A DNA stretch of 64,000 bases, from the NCBI RefSeq assembly GCF_003012815.1, contig NZ_PXYJ01000002.1, positions 310,001 through 374,000 on the forward strand. Reading direction: 5' to 3'. Shown here piece by piece: positions 36,210 to 44,823 of this stretch. Position 1 is the first letter of the stretch; the number at the start of each line of letters is the position of its first letter. Under the pieces are notes generated by a model. The model worked only from the letters and a program-made list of their open reading frames with translations, had not been told where the DNA came from and did not search any database. The DNA is from Allosphingosinicella vermicomposti. GTDB lineage: Bacteria > Pseudomonadota > Alphaproteobacteria > Sphingomonadales > Sphingomonadaceae. Position numbers and translations under genes: made by a program.

Positions 36210-36411
36210 GGATCGCTCCCCTATGGATGACAAGGCGATAAGCGGAGCGAGCGCGTCCGGTCAAGCGAACCTGAACAGGGTTTCAACTGTGCTCGTCTAC
36301 AGCATCCATGGTTTTGTCGACCAATGCTCGACGGGTCGGCGGCAATGATGAAAGATCCTCACCAATCGAATTCGTTCATGCAGGGCGAATATCCGCGAGT
36401 GAAATGATCCT

Positions 36412-37536
36412 ATGACGCGCCAACTTCGCCGCTTTCGCTCGCATGCGCCAACACGCTTTGCCATCGTATTGTGGTGCTTCGTCAATTTGTTGTCGGATCT
36501 CGTTACGGTGATGATCGGCCGTGGCCCGCCATTCTTGATGTTCCTGTCGTCCATTCCGGTATTTTTGGCGGGCGTGGCCTGTACATTGCTTCTCAACAAA
36601 TTGCGGAAGGCCCTCGCGAAGAGGCCGGGCATCCAATATTGGCCTGCCATGCTGGTCCTCCTCGCCGGATGCAGCATCGCTGTCGCCTGTATAGATATCT
36701 TGCAAACCCGCTGGGTCGCTCTCGCCTTCTATTCTCCGTGGCAGAACTGGGGCCTCGACATGTCGCTTCAGCGTATGTTGACGATCGCTGTCATTTATTT
36801 CTGGGTCTTTTCCTTCGCCATGGCTCTATTGTGGGCAGGCAGCGTCAGTGACATGGCACGCTATAATGCGGCGAAGGTTGCGGCCATGGAGGCTGCCGCT
36901 CTCCGCGCCGAAGCCACGGCGCTGCGCTTTCAGCTGAACCCGCACTTCCTGTTCAACACATTGAATTCCATCGCCAGCACCATCACTACCGGCTCGCGTC
37001 AGGATGCCGAGAATATGGTCGTTCGCCTCGCAAGCTTTCTCCGCGCATCCTTCGCCTCCGATCCGGCAAAGACGATCATGCTGGATGAGGAAATCGCCGC
37101 GATGGAGGCCTATCTCGACATCGAGAAGGTGCGATTCGGCGAGCGAATGATCGTGGAAATCGGCATCGACGAGGCGATCGAGGAGGCACTTGTCCCCCAC
37201 TTCATCCTTCAGCCCCTGGTCGAAAATGCGGTGAAGCATGGCGTGGCCCGCACCTCGTCTCCAATCCGGATTTGTATGTCGGCCGCGCAGAACAGGGACC
37301 GGCTGATCTTGCGTGTCACGAACGAAGCGGTGGATAATTCAGTCGCAGGCCCGATGCCGCCGCGCCCCGCGTTGAGCAGCATTGGCCTCGGCCTCGACAA
37401 TATCCGTCAGCGGCTCGCCTTGTCCTATGACGACGCCGCGCTCCGGACCACGGTGACGCCCAGCGGGTTTATCGCCGAAATCGAGCTTCCCTTGGCCCTG
37501 AGCGAGGGCGAACCGCTTTTACACGCGGCAGAATGA
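36412..37536 (+). CDS. LytS/YehU-type sensor histidine kinase, no adjacent regulator
   Basis: This 374-residue protein has about four membrane helices in its first ~150 residues. A HisKA_7TM-like linker follows, then the His_kinase domain with LRFQLNPHFLFNTLNSI (phospho-acceptor His) and the HATPase domain with QPLVENAVKHG (N box) and SIGLGLDNIRQRL (G box). This combination is the LytS/YehU family, which normally signals to a LytTR response regulator. None is encoded next to it. The ribosome site is weak. It is divergent from scoA. Confidence 0.9.
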   Translation: MTRQLRRFRSHAPTRFAIVLWCFVNLLSDLVTVMIGRGPPFLMFLSSIPVFLAGVACTLLLNKLRKALAKRPGIQYWPAMLVLLAGCSIAVACIDILQTRWVALAFYSPWQNWGLDMSLQRMLTIAVIYFWVFSFAMALLWAGSVSDMARYNAAKVAAMEAAALRAEATALRFQLNPHFLFNTLNSIASTITTGSRQDAENMVVRLASFLRASFASDPAKTIMLDEEIAAMEAYLDIEKVRFGERMIVEIGIDEAIEEALVPHFILQPLVENAVKHGVARTSSPIRICMSAAQNRDRLILRVTNEAVDNSVAGPMPPRPALSSIGLGLDNIRQRLALSYDDAALRTTVTPSGFIAEIELPLALSEGEPLLHAAE

Positions 37537-37574
37537 TCGAAGGCGCCGCGCTGGCGACGCCTTCTGAGAAACGC

Positions 37575-37877
37575 TTACCCTTTGAGCTTCGCCAGCACAC
37601 CCTGAAGCTGCATGGCGTTGGACATGTCGCCCTCGACCTTGAGCTTACCCATCATGAAAGCGGTCATGCCGTCGAGCTGACCATTGGCCATTTGCTGCCA
37701 ATCGTCCCAGCTCACCTTGATCGTAGTGTCCGCGGCGCCGTCGGTTTCGGTCACCTGATTGTTGACGCCGTCGAGCAAGATCGTGCCTTCGCTACCGCCA
37801 AAGTCGAGTTTCACGGTCTTGCCCGGAATATAGGCTTGCTTCTCGCCCAGTGCGGCGACGAGTTCGCTCTTGGTCAC
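37575..37877 (-). CDS. SCP2 sterol-binding domain protein
   Basis: This 100-residue single-domain protein has the SCP2 lipid-transfer fold: LLDGVNNQVTETDGAADTTIKVSWDDWQQMANGQLD, then AFMMGKLKVEGDMSNAMQLQ. The KVEGDM motif lines the lipid tunnel in the family. It may carry acyl-CoA or sterol-like lipids in the cytosol. GTG 37877 follows GGGAGAGAT. No lipid gene is directly adjacent. Confidence 0.88.
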   Translation of the reverse strand: MTKSELVAALGEKQAYIPGKTVKLDFGGSEGTILLDGVNNQVTETDGAADTTIKVSWDDWQQMANGQLDGMTAFMMGKLKVEGDMSNAMQLQGVLAKLKG

Positions 37878-37948
37878 ATATCTCTCCCTTTTTGATGCGG
37901 CATCACATCTAGTTTACGTAAACGTCAATCTCAAGTGGCATCACGCCG

Positions 37949-38026
37949 GTCGGCCTGAGCTTGTCGAAGGCCTGCCCTTCTCTTTAAGGGAGACGAAAGA
38001 AGGCGGGGCTCACAGGCTCAGCCCGG
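37949..38026. repeat. Intergenic palindrome, degenerate CTGAGCTTGTCGAAGG type
   Basis: GTCGGCCTGAGCTTGTCGAAGGCC and a weak partner GGGGCTCACAGGCTCAGCCC flank a Lys-codon-like centre. It lies just ahead of the thiamine-diphosphate enzyme gene. Confidence 0.55.
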
Positions 38027-38037
38027 ATGGAGAAGAC

Positions 38038-39705
38038 ATGTCTACCCCCAGCAAACGCACCGGCGGCCGCATCCTGATCGACAATCTTTTGGCACAAGGA
38101 TGCGACCGCATCTTCTGCGTGCCGGGCGAAAGCTATCTCGCCGCGCTCGACGCGCTCCACGACAGCCCGGAAATCGACCTCGTCGTTTGCCGTCAGGAAG
38201 GCGGCGTTGCCTATATGGCCGAGGCCGACGGCAAGATGACCGGCCGGCCCGGCATCGCCTTCGTGACGCGCGGGCCGGGGGCGACCAACGCCTCGGTCGG
38301 CGTTCACGTCGCGCATCAGGATTCGACGCCGATGATCCTTTTCATAGGCGATGTCGCGCGCGGCGACCGCGATCGCGAAGGCTTTCAGGAAATCGACTTC
38401 GCGACGATGTTCGCGCCGCTCTCCAAATGGGTGGCCCGGATCGAGGATGCCGCCCGCATCCCGGAATATGTCGCCCGTGCCTATGCGACCGCTATGTCCG
38501 GCAGGCCCGGCCCGGTGGTGCTCGTCCTTCCCGAAGACATGCTCCGCGACGAGGTGGAGGCCGTGGACCGCCCAAAGGTCTGCCCGCCCGCCCAGGCCTG
38601 CGATCCTGTCGCGATGATGACTCTGCTCGACATGCTCAAAAATGCCTGTGCACCCATCGCCATCGTCGGCGGCGCGGGCTGGGATCAGGGCGCGTCCCAT
38701 TATTTCACCTTATGGGCCGAGCGGATCGGCCTCCCCGTCGCCGCCGCCTTCCGCCGCCAGGATTCGGTGGCGAACAGCTCATCCGTCTACGCGGGGAATC
38801 TCGGCTACGGCCCCAACCCCAAGCTCGTCCAGCGGGTGAAGGATGCGGACTTGGTCATCGCCGTGGGCGCCCGTCTCGGCGAAGCGACGACGGACGGCTA
38901 CACCCTCATCACCCCCGATCATCCCGGCCAGATCCTCGTCCACATCCATCCTGATCCTGAAGAGCTCGGCCGCGTCTATCACGCCGATCTCCCAATCTGC
39001 GCCTCCCCGCGCGAATTCGCGGAACTCGCTTCCGATTGGGAGGATGATGTCATTTCCTTCTCAAGCGGGGCGGAGGCGCATCGTGAATGGCTGGACTGGA
39101 CCAATGCCCAGCCCCGCCCGGAAGCCGCGCTCGATCTCGGCCAAGTCGTCATGCACATGCGTGAGGTGCTTCCCGCCGACAGCTTCATCTGCAACGGCGC
39201 GGGCAATTTCTCGGGCTGGTGGCATCGTTATTGGCATTATGCCGCCCTCCCCTGCCAGCTCGCGCCGACCAATGGCTCCATGGGCTATGGCATGCCCGCT
39301 GGCGTCGCGGCGGCGCTGCGCTTCCCAGGGCGGCAGGTCTGCGTGGTCGCGGGCGACGGCGACTTCCTGATGAACGGGCAGGAAATGGCCACCGCCATCG
39401 CCCACGGCGCGAACATGCTGATCCTGATCGTCGACAATCAAAGCTACGGCACGATCCGCATGCACCAGGAACGCGACTATCCGGAGCGCACGTCCGGCAC
39501 CAACCTCACCAACCCCGATTTCGCCGCCCTCGCCCGCGCCTACGGCGCCTGGGCTGAAACGGTGGAGAAAACCGAAGACTTCGCCCCAACCCTCGCCCGC
39601 GCGCAGGGAGAAAAGGGCGTGAAGCTCCTCCATTTGAAAACAGACGTGGAAATCATCACCAACGCCACGACGATCACAAAATTGCGAGAGAAGGCGCGAA
39701 GTTAA
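38038..39705 (+). CDS. Thiamine-diphosphate enzyme, acetolactate-synthase-like, no small subunit
   Basis: This 555-residue protein has the three-domain ThDP fold. The Pyr domain has FCVPGESYLAALDAL and the activating Glu in VVCRQEGGVAYMAEADGK; the central domain follows; the PP domain has GDGDFLMNGQEM...DNQSYG, the Mg/diphosphate motif. It resembles acetolactate synthase large subunit and glyoxylate carboligase-type relatives. No regulatory ilvH subunit is nearby and the context gives no pathway, so the donor and acceptor substrates are unknown. The start is ATG 38038; the open frame runs 56 codons further upstream through a palindrome. Confidence 0.85.
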   Translation: MSTPSKRTGGRILIDNLLAQGCDRIFCVPGESYLAALDALHDSPEIDLVVCRQEGGVAYMAEADGKMTGRPGIAFVTRGPGATNASVGVHVAHQDSTPMILFIGDVARGDRDREGFQEIDFATMFAPLSKWVARIEDAARIPEYVARAYATAMSGRPGPVVLVLPEDMLRDEVEAVDRPKVCPPAQACDPVAMMTLLDMLKNACAPIAIVGGAGWDQGASHYFTLWAERIGLPVAAAFRRQDSVANSSSVYAGNLGYGPNPKLVQRVKDADLVIAVGARLGEATTDGYTLITPDHPGQILVHIHPDPEELGRVYHADLPICASPREFAELASDWEDDVISFSSGAEAHREWLDWTNAQPRPEAALDLGQVVMHMREVLPADSFICNGAGNFSGWWHRYWHYAALPCQLAPTNGSMGYGMPAGVAAALRFPGRQVCVVAGDGDFLMNGQEMATAIAHGANMLILIVDNQSYGTIRMHQERDYPERTSGTNLTNPDFAALARAYGAWAETVEKTEDFAPTLARAQGEKGVKLLHLKTDVEIITNATTITKLREKARS

Positions 39706-39708
39706 GCT

Positions 39709-39729
39709 CCCTCTCCCATTAGGAGAGGG
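39709..39729. terminator. Hairpin after the thiamine-diphosphate enzyme gene
   Basis: CCCTCTCC (39709-39716) pairs with GGAGAGGG (39722-39729) around CATTA, 4 nt past the stop, without a T-run. The sequence is of the dispersed CCCTCTCCC type and may be a repeat as well. Confidence 0.5.
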
Positions 39730-39837
39730 CTGGGGTGAGGGCGGAGCGCCGGAGAAGAGTTGTGAAAAACGGAACGGCAAATCACTAATGCCCGTTTACG
39801 GTCCATTGCGGACCTCAGGAGCGCGTCACAACTGCTT

Positions 39838-40111
39838 ATGAGCCGTATAGACCCCGCCGTACTCGCCGACGCTCCACTCACCCAGGTGGCGAAAGTCACC
39901 TTCTATAAGCGTGATGAGATCACGTCTGACCTGATCTGTTGCGAGGTTCAGATGGCTGAGAAGAAATGGACATTCCACGAAGAAATGGACGGGTGGAAAC
40001 CTCTTGATTGGACACCTGCAGCAGCTTCCGGGGTTCTGCGGCGACTGGTTAGCGGCAGTGTCCCAGCCGCCCTTTGCTGCGAGCGAAACGGTGGCCTTCA
40101 CCCGGTCATAG
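39838..40111 (+). pseudogene. Small conserved gene of unknown function, frameshifted
   Basis: The first ~55 codons read MSRIDPAVLADAPLTQVAKV, then FYKRDEITSDLICCEV and KWTFHEEMDGWKPL. Near 40004-40010 (AAACCTCTTGATTGG) the frame must shift. After it the +1 frame gives IGHLQQLPGFCGDWLAAVSQ, then PPFAASETVAFTRS and TAG at 40109-40111. The combined ~90-residue sequence (KRDE..DLICCEV, WTFHE, LPGF..DW..AVSQPPFA) is a plausible intact small family. One extra base explains the break. If it is a sequencing error the gene is intact. Confidence 0.6.
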
Positions 40112-40229
40112 GAGCGTCCGCCCTCCGCCCTTAGCCGACATTAATTACCAGGGTTGGACCCAGATGCTCTGCGCCATGAAGGCCTGGATCGAACACGGCA
40201 TCAACCTGCGCGAGGGCATGTATAAGTAA
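40110..40229 (+). other. Short unrecognised coding-like fragment
   Basis: A third frame, open from about 40110 to TAA 40227-40229, encodes INYQGWTQMLCAMKAWIEHG then INLREGMYK. It looks like the C-terminal end of a protein rather than random sequence, but it has no start codon or ribosome site. It may be a relic; no family is recognised. Confidence 0.3.
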
Positions 40230-40272
40230 CGATTTGGCCGGGGTTCCGCCTCGCTCCTCCAGCGCGCGCCAC

Positions 40273-40306
40273 GAAAAAGGCGGACTGGAGGCCAGCCCGC
40301 CTTTTC
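40273..40306. terminator. Bidirectional hairpin downstream of the csbD-like gene
   Basis: GAAAAAGGCGG (40273-40283) pairs with CCGCCTTTTC (40297-40306), with a secondary CTGGAGGCCAG hairpin in the loop. An A-run and a T-run flank the stem, so it can stop the minus-strand csbD-like gene (stop 40330). Confidence 0.7.
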
Positions 40307-40329
40307 CCTCGATAACGGATCGGGGACGA

Positions 40330-40500
40330 TCAGATGTCGTCGCCAAGCACGCCCTTGACCTTGCCCTCGAACTGCTGGGCCTTACCCTTGCCTTCCTGAG
40401 CGCGGCCTTCTTCGCGGGTCTCGGGATTGTCGCTCTTCTGCTTCACCTCGCCCACGGCTTCGTTGACATTGCCTTTGATCTTGTCGGTGAGTTCACCCAT
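40330..40500 (-). CDS. CsbD-like stress protein
   Basis: This 56-residue hydrophilic protein reads MGELTDKIKGNVNEAVGEVK, then ETREEGRAQEGKGKAQQFEG and KVKGVLGDDI. That is the CsbD pattern (general-stress, intrinsically helical, KIKG...EA.G...). A good AAGGAGATAGAGA precedes the ATG at 40500. In several bacteria csbD genes are under general-stress control; no promoter element is evident here. Confidence 0.9.
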   Translation of the reverse strand: MGELTDKIKGNVNEAVGEVKQKSDNPETREEGRAQEGKGKAQQFEGKVKGVLGDDI

Positions 40501-40577
40501 TCTCTATCTCCTTCATATGCCTCCTGAAACTCGAAGGCATTTGAACGACTAACGGGTGGTAGCCTTCGGGGTTCCGA

Positions 40578-42545
40578 TTACAGCCCGAACGGATAGGTTT
40601 CATCCTCGCCCGGCTTCTGCTCGCCGGGTAGCGGCTTCACCGCATTGGTCTCGTCGAACCAGACCCAGCCGTCGAACTGGCGCGGCATGACGGCCTCGCT
40701 ATAGTGGCTCCAGCGCTCGGTCTCCGGCCGGTAGATGACGCCGATGAAGCGTTGCAGGCGCGGCTCATCCAGCGCAGCCTTCAGCTCCGCGCCAAGGCTG
40801 CGTAGGTCGAGCAGGAAACGGCTGACGCCTGCCTTGTGCGACATATCCTCATAACTGCCGTCGAGCGCGGGGCGCACCGTCTTCACCTTCATCGGCGCGT
40901 CCCAATCGTCGGCGGCGGCGACCGTGCCGCTATGCGTGCCGAAACCGATCAGCATCGCTTCATCCCCGAATTTCTCCCGGCAGAGCTGGCCGATATTCAG
41001 CTCCTCGCGCACCGTTCCCATCTCGGTCGCGGCTGCATTGCCGATATGGCTGTTATGGGCCCAGATGATCGCCTTCGCATCCGGCCCCTTGGCGTCGATC
41101 AGCTGGCAGAGCGTTTCGAACATATGCGTATCGCGCAAATTCCAGCTCTCGGCCGCACCATGATACATGACGCGGTAATAGGCTTCCGCATTCTTGACGA
41201 GGCGGGCATTGGCGGACGCGTCGAGGAATTCGTCGCCGTCATACAGCCCGACATAGTCGGCGCGGCTCTGCTGCAATTCCCTCAGCATCCGGACAACGTC
41301 CTCTTCGCACCGGGCATAACCTTCGGTGATGGCCATGGCGCCGTAAGAGGCGGGGTTCTTGCTGTAGGGTGTGAGGCACCCGTAACGCTCCCGCGCCAAG
41401 GTCGCGGCGTCCGGATCGACGTCCTCCAGATAGTCGATCACCGCGCGGATCGATCCATTCATATTGTATAGGTCGAGCCCCCTGAAGCTCACCATGTCAT
41501 CGAGATCGCGGCCTTCATTATGCACGCGCAACCAGCGGATGAACTCATCGACGTCGGTGTTGCGCCACATCCAGGTGGGGAAACGCTGGAACGCCCGTTC
41601 CTCGCCCCGCCGCGCTTGGCGATGCCGGACATAACGGTCGATCGTCGCCGCATCCGGCCAATCCGCCTCCACCGCGACGATGTTGAAGCCGTGCCGCTCG
41701 ATCAGGCGTTGCGAGATCGCCGCGCGTGCCTTGTAAAATTCCGACGTTCCGTGGCTCGCCTCGCCGAGCAGGATGACCTTCGCGTCGGCATAGCGATCGA
41801 ACAGTGCAGCGAAATCCGGATGGTCGAAATTGAGCAGGGGTTCGGCGGCGTCCGCGATCATTTGCGGCAAGGTCTTGGGCGCCGTCGCCGCGCGTGGATC
41901 CTGCCAGCCATAGGCCCCGATCAAGGGCACGAAGCGCACACCGCCAAGATTTTCCATATCGTAATCATGCTCGCCGGTACGCGTGACCTTCACCAGCGTC
42001 TGAACGCTATGCGGCTCGCCGAGCGGCATGACGAGCCGCCCCCCGATCTTGAGCTGACTTCTCAGGATATCGGGCACGCCCGGCCCACTCGCCGCCGCGA
42101 TGATGGTGTCGAAGGGCGCCTCGGAGGGACAGCCTTCAGTGCCGTCGCCCTCGATGATCTTGACATTGTCATAGTGGAGCCGCCGCATTCGCTCTGCGGC
42201 GAGTTCAGCCAGCTCATGGTGCCGCTCGATCGACACGACATGGTCCGCCACCTTCCCCATGACCGCCGCCGCATAGCCGGACCCCGCCCCGATTTCGAGC
42301 ACCTTGTCGCCGGTCCGCACCCCGGCCGCCTCGATCATCAGGGCAACGATATAAGGCTGGGAAATGGTCTGGTCCGCCTCGATCGGAAGCGGCGAATCCT
42401 CATAAGCGTAATCGATCAGATGATGTGGGATAAACTCCTCACGGGGGACGGCGCGCAATGCATCGAGCAGAGGCGCATCGTGAATACCTCGCGCGGCAAT
42501 TTGCCGCTCGACCATTTCTTCCCGGGCTCTTGCAAGGTCGACCAT
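40578..42545 (-). CDS. Protein-L-isoaspartate O-methyltransferase fused to an erythromycin-esterase-type domain
   Basis: This 655-residue protein has two complete-looking domains. Residues ~1-200 are PCMT-like: MVERQIAARGI, VPREEFIP, DQTISQPYIVALM, LEIGAGSGYAAAVMG (SAM site), and IGGRLVMPLG. Residues ~235-640 are erythromycin-esterase-like: VILLGEASHGTSEFY, VAVEADWPDA, and AIIWAHNSHIGNAAAT, the family's Glu/His active-site strings. PCMT repairs isoaspartyl residues; the second domain hydrolyses ester or lactone bonds in the family. The start is ATG 42545, after AGAGGCGG. It is cytosolic, with no signal peptide. It is divergent from a methyltransferase gene. Confidence 0.88.
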   Translation of the reverse strand: MVDLARAREEMVERQIAARGIHDAPLLDALRAVPREEFIPHHLIDYAYEDSPLPIEADQTISQPYIVALMIEAAGVRTGDKVLEIGAGSGYAAAVMGKVADHVVSIERHHELAELAAERMRRLHYDNVKIIEGDGTEGCPSEAPFDTIIAAASGPGVPDILRSQLKIGGRLVMPLGEPHSVQTLVKVTRTGEHDYDMENLGGVRFVPLIGAYGWQDPRAATAPKTLPQMIADAAEPLLNFDHPDFAALFDRYADAKVILLGEASHGTSEFYKARAAISQRLIERHGFNIVAVEADWPDAATIDRYVRHRQARRGEERAFQRFPTWMWRNTDVDEFIRWLRVHNEGRDLDDMVSFRGLDLYNMNGSIRAVIDYLEDVDPDAATLARERYGCLTPYSKNPASYGAMAITEGYARCEEDVVRMLRELQQSRADYVGLYDGDEFLDASANARLVKNAEAYYRVMYHGAAESWNLRDTHMFETLCQLIDAKGPDAKAIIWAHNSHIGNAAATEMGTVREELNIGQLCREKFGDEAMLIGFGTHSGTVAAADDWDAPMKVKTVRPALDGSYEDMSHKAGVSRFLLDLRSLGAELKAALDEPRLQRFIGVIYRPETERWSHYSEAVMPRQFDGWVWFDETNAVKPLPGEQKPGEDETYPFGL

Positions 42546-42598
42546 TTCCGCCTCTACTTGGGAAACTAGCAGCACCCGCAGTCGTTCCAGAGAAATTC

Positions 42599-43222
42599 AT
42601 GCCTGAATTGCGCTCCGACCTCTACGACCGCACGGCGCACGTCTGGGACGCGGCACGTTCTAAAAGCTTGTTCGAACGCAAGTGGCTGGACAGGTTCATG
42701 TCACTGCTGCCGCAGGCAGGCACAATCCTAGACATCGGCTGCGGGTCGGGTGAGCCGATCGCCCGCTACTTTATCGATAGCGGCTTCGCGATAACTGGTA
42801 TCGACGCCTCGCCGGCCCTCATTGCCATGTGCAAGCATCGTTTCCCGGAACAGGATTGGCACGTGGCGGACATGCGCGCCTTGCACATGAATGCCCGCTT
42901 CGATGGCTTGATTGCTTGGCATAGCTTCTTCCACCTCAGCCGGGACGATCAAAGGAAGATGTTCGCGCTCTTCGCGGCCCACATAAATCCCAAAGGCATT
43001 CTGATGTTCACGAGCGGACCGCAGGATGGCGAATCGATTGGCGAATGGCAGGGCGAACCGCTTTACCATGCCAGCCTATCGCCGGATGAATATCGCGAGT
43101 TGCTGGCCGCAAATGGCCTGACCGTGGTCGATCATCGGGCCGAGGATCAGGAATGCGGCGGCGCGACCGTGTGGCTCGCGCGTCAGATGAGTCCCGCCAG
43201 CGGACTCGACGGATCGGCATAG
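42599..43222 (+). CDS. SAM-dependent methyltransferase
   Basis: This 207-residue class I methyltransferase has the SAM motif [14 protein letters not shown] near residue 45, [17 protein letters not shown] (motif II) and [21 protein letters not shown], like the YjhP/UbiE-type small methyltransferases. Acceptor unknown. The start is ATG 42599, 53 bp from the divergent fusion gene. Its last 40 bp overlap the 3' end of the convergent thiSG gene. Confidence 0.85.
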   Translation: MPELRSDLYDRTAHVWDAARSKSLFERKWLDRFMSLLPQAGTILDIGCGSGEPIARYFIDSGFAITGIDASPALIAMCKHRFPEQDWHVADMRALHMNARFDGLIAWHSFFHLSRDDQRKMFALFAAHINPKGILMFTSGPQDGESIGEWQGEPLYHASLSPDEYRELLAANGLTVVDHRAEDQECGGATVWLARQMSPASGLDGSA

Positions 43223-44184
43223 CGGCGCTTGCCCATGCGGCCCGCGCGATAGGCAAGGCGGCCGCTTTCCACGGCGAGCTTCATGGCCCGAGCCATCAAA
43301 ATCGGATCCTTCGCCTCGGCAATGGCCGTGTTCATGAGAACGCCGTCGCAGCCAAGCTCCATCGCCACCGCGGCGTCCGACGCCGTGCCGACGCCCGCGT
43401 CGACGAGCACCGGCACCTTGGCATTCTCAACAATCAGCCGGATCATCACTTCATTCTGAAGGCCAAGGCCCGATCCGATCGGCGCGCCGAGCGGCATGAT
43501 CGCGACCGCGCCCGCATCCTCCAGCTTCTTCGCAGCGATCGGATCGTCCGCGCAATAGACCATCGGCTGGAAGCCTTCCTTTGCGAGAATCTCCGTCGCG
43601 CGCAGCGTTTCGATCATGTCCGGGTAAAGCGTCTTCGCCTCGCCCAGCACTTCCAGCTTCACCAGCGTCCAACCGCCCGCCTCGCGCGCCAGCCGCAGGG
43701 TGCGGATCGCATCCTCGGCCGTGAAGCAGCCTGCGGTGTTGGGCAGATAGGTGATCTTCTTGGGATCGATAAAATCCATCAGCACCGGCTGGTTGGGGTC
43801 GGAGATATTCACGCGCCGCACGGCAACCGTGACGATCTCCGCGCCCGAAGCCTCGACCGCCGCAGCATTTTGTTCGAAGCTTTTATACTTTCCGGTGCCG
43901 ACGATCAGGCGCGATCGGAACGTGTGGCCCGCCACCGTCCAGCTGTCCTCCGCGACCGGCCCATGATCGCCGCCGCCGACGAAGGTCACGATCTCATAAT
44001 CGTCGCCATCCTCTATCTTCACGTCGGCCAGCGTCGAACGCGGCACGATCTCCAGGTTGCGCTCCACCGCCACCTTGGTCGGCTCCAGGCCCAGCTCCAG
44101 CGCAAGATCGGCGATCGTCATGCCGTCCATGACGCGGCGATGCTCGCCATTCACCGTGATCGATATCGTGCCGTCGCTATGCAT
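43183..44184 (-). CDS. thiSG: ThiS-ThiG fusion, thiamine thiazole synthesis
   Basis: This 333-residue protein joins ThiS and ThiG. Residues ~1-70 are ThiS ([23 protein letters not shown], ending [12 protein letters not shown]; the family's C-terminal Gly-Gly is internal). Residues ~78-330 are ThiG with [37 protein letters not shown], the Schiff-base Lys in WTLVKLEVL, and [14 protein letters not shown]. Fusion hides the ThiS terminus that is normally adenylated, so the thiocarboxylate chemistry is unclear. ATG 44184 has GGAAG 5 nt upstream. Confidence 0.88.
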   Translation of the reverse strand: MHSDGTISITVNGEHRRVMDGMTIADLALELGLEPTKVAVERNLEIVPRSTLADVKIEDGDDYEIVTFVGGGDHGPVAEDSWTVAGHTFRSRLIVGTGKYKSFEQNAAAVEASGAEIVTVAVRRVNISDPNQPVLMDFIDPKKITYLPNTAGCFTAEDAIRTLRLAREAGGWTLVKLEVLGEAKTLYPDMIETLRATEILAKEGFQPMVYCADDPIAAKKLEDAGAVAIMPLGAPIGSGLGLQNEVMIRLIVENAKVPVLVDAGVGTASDAAVAMELGCDGVLMNTAIAEAKDPILMARAMKLAVESGRLAYRAGRMGKRRYADPSSPLAGLI

Positions 44185-44204
44185 ATTCACTTCCACATTT
44201 CTAT

Positions 44205-44306
44205 CCGTTCGCCCTGAGTAGCCGCGCAGCGGCGTATCGAAGGGCTCCGCTCGGAGCGCTTCGATACGGGCCTTCGCCAAGCTCAGCCCCTACTCAGCAC
44301 GAACGG
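44205..44306. repeat. Intergenic palindrome, CCGTTCGCCCTGAGTAG type
   Basis: CCGTTCGCCCTGAGTAG (44205-44221) and CTACTCAGCACGAACGG (44290-44306) are inverted arms. The centre carries GTATCGAAGGGCTCCG and its inverted partner CGCTTCGATACGGG. The right arm is identical to that of 28056-28167. It lies between the divergent thiSG and aroQ genes. Confidence 0.8.
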
Positions 44307-44346
44307 GAGTTGGAATGGTTCGTTGAGGCTCATATAGGAAGCTCCC

Positions 44347-44787
44347 ATGGCAACGCTACCGACGATCTTCGTATTGAACGGCCCGAACCTCAACATGCTG
44401 GGCGTTCGCGAACCGGAAATCTATGGATCGACCACGCTCGACGAGATTTGCGACATGCTGGACGACAAGGCGCGCGCGCTGGGCGTCGAAGTCGATATGC
44501 GTCAGTCGAACCATGAGGGTCACCTGATCGATTGGCTGCAGGAAGCAAATGCGGTCGGCGCCAAGGCAGTGATACTGAACGCGGGCGGCTTCACCCATAC
44601 ATCTGTTGCAATCCGGGACGCTGTCGCCGCCATCGCCGTGCCGGTGATCGAAGTGCATTTGTCCAATCCACGGGCGCGCGAAAGCTTTCGTCATCAAAGC
44701 CTTATCGCGCCCGTCGCAAGGGGAAGCATCGCCGGTTTCGGTGCGCGCGGCTATGAGCTTGCACTGGACGCGGCGGCCCGCTTCTGA
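44347..44787 (+). CDS. aroQ: 3-dehydroquinate dehydratase, type II
   Basis: This 146-residue enzyme of the shikimate pathway dehydrates 3-dehydroquinate. It has FVLNGPNLNMLGVREPEIYG (active-site Tyr and Arg), QSNHEGHLIDWLQEA, ILNAGGFTHTSVAIRDA and VIEVHLSNPRARESFRH. It opens a likely aroQ-accB-accC operon, with accB 36 nt downstream. AGGAAG precedes the ATG. Confidence 0.96.
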   Translation: MATLPTIFVLNGPNLNMLGVREPEIYGSTTLDEICDMLDDKARALGVEVDMRQSNHEGHLIDWLQEANAVGAKAVILNAGGFTHTSVAIRDAVAAIAVPVIEVHLSNPRARESFRHQSLIAPVARGSIAGFGARGYELALDAAARF

Positions 44788-44823
44788 CAAGGGGCGCGTC
44801 AACACGCCAAAAATGAGGGTTAC

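Noticed and set aside
44185-44346. Possible thiamine (TPP) riboswitch before thiSG
   Set aside because: The sequence upstream is a palindromic repeat with a chance CTGAG; the conserved TPP-riboswitch core was not found.
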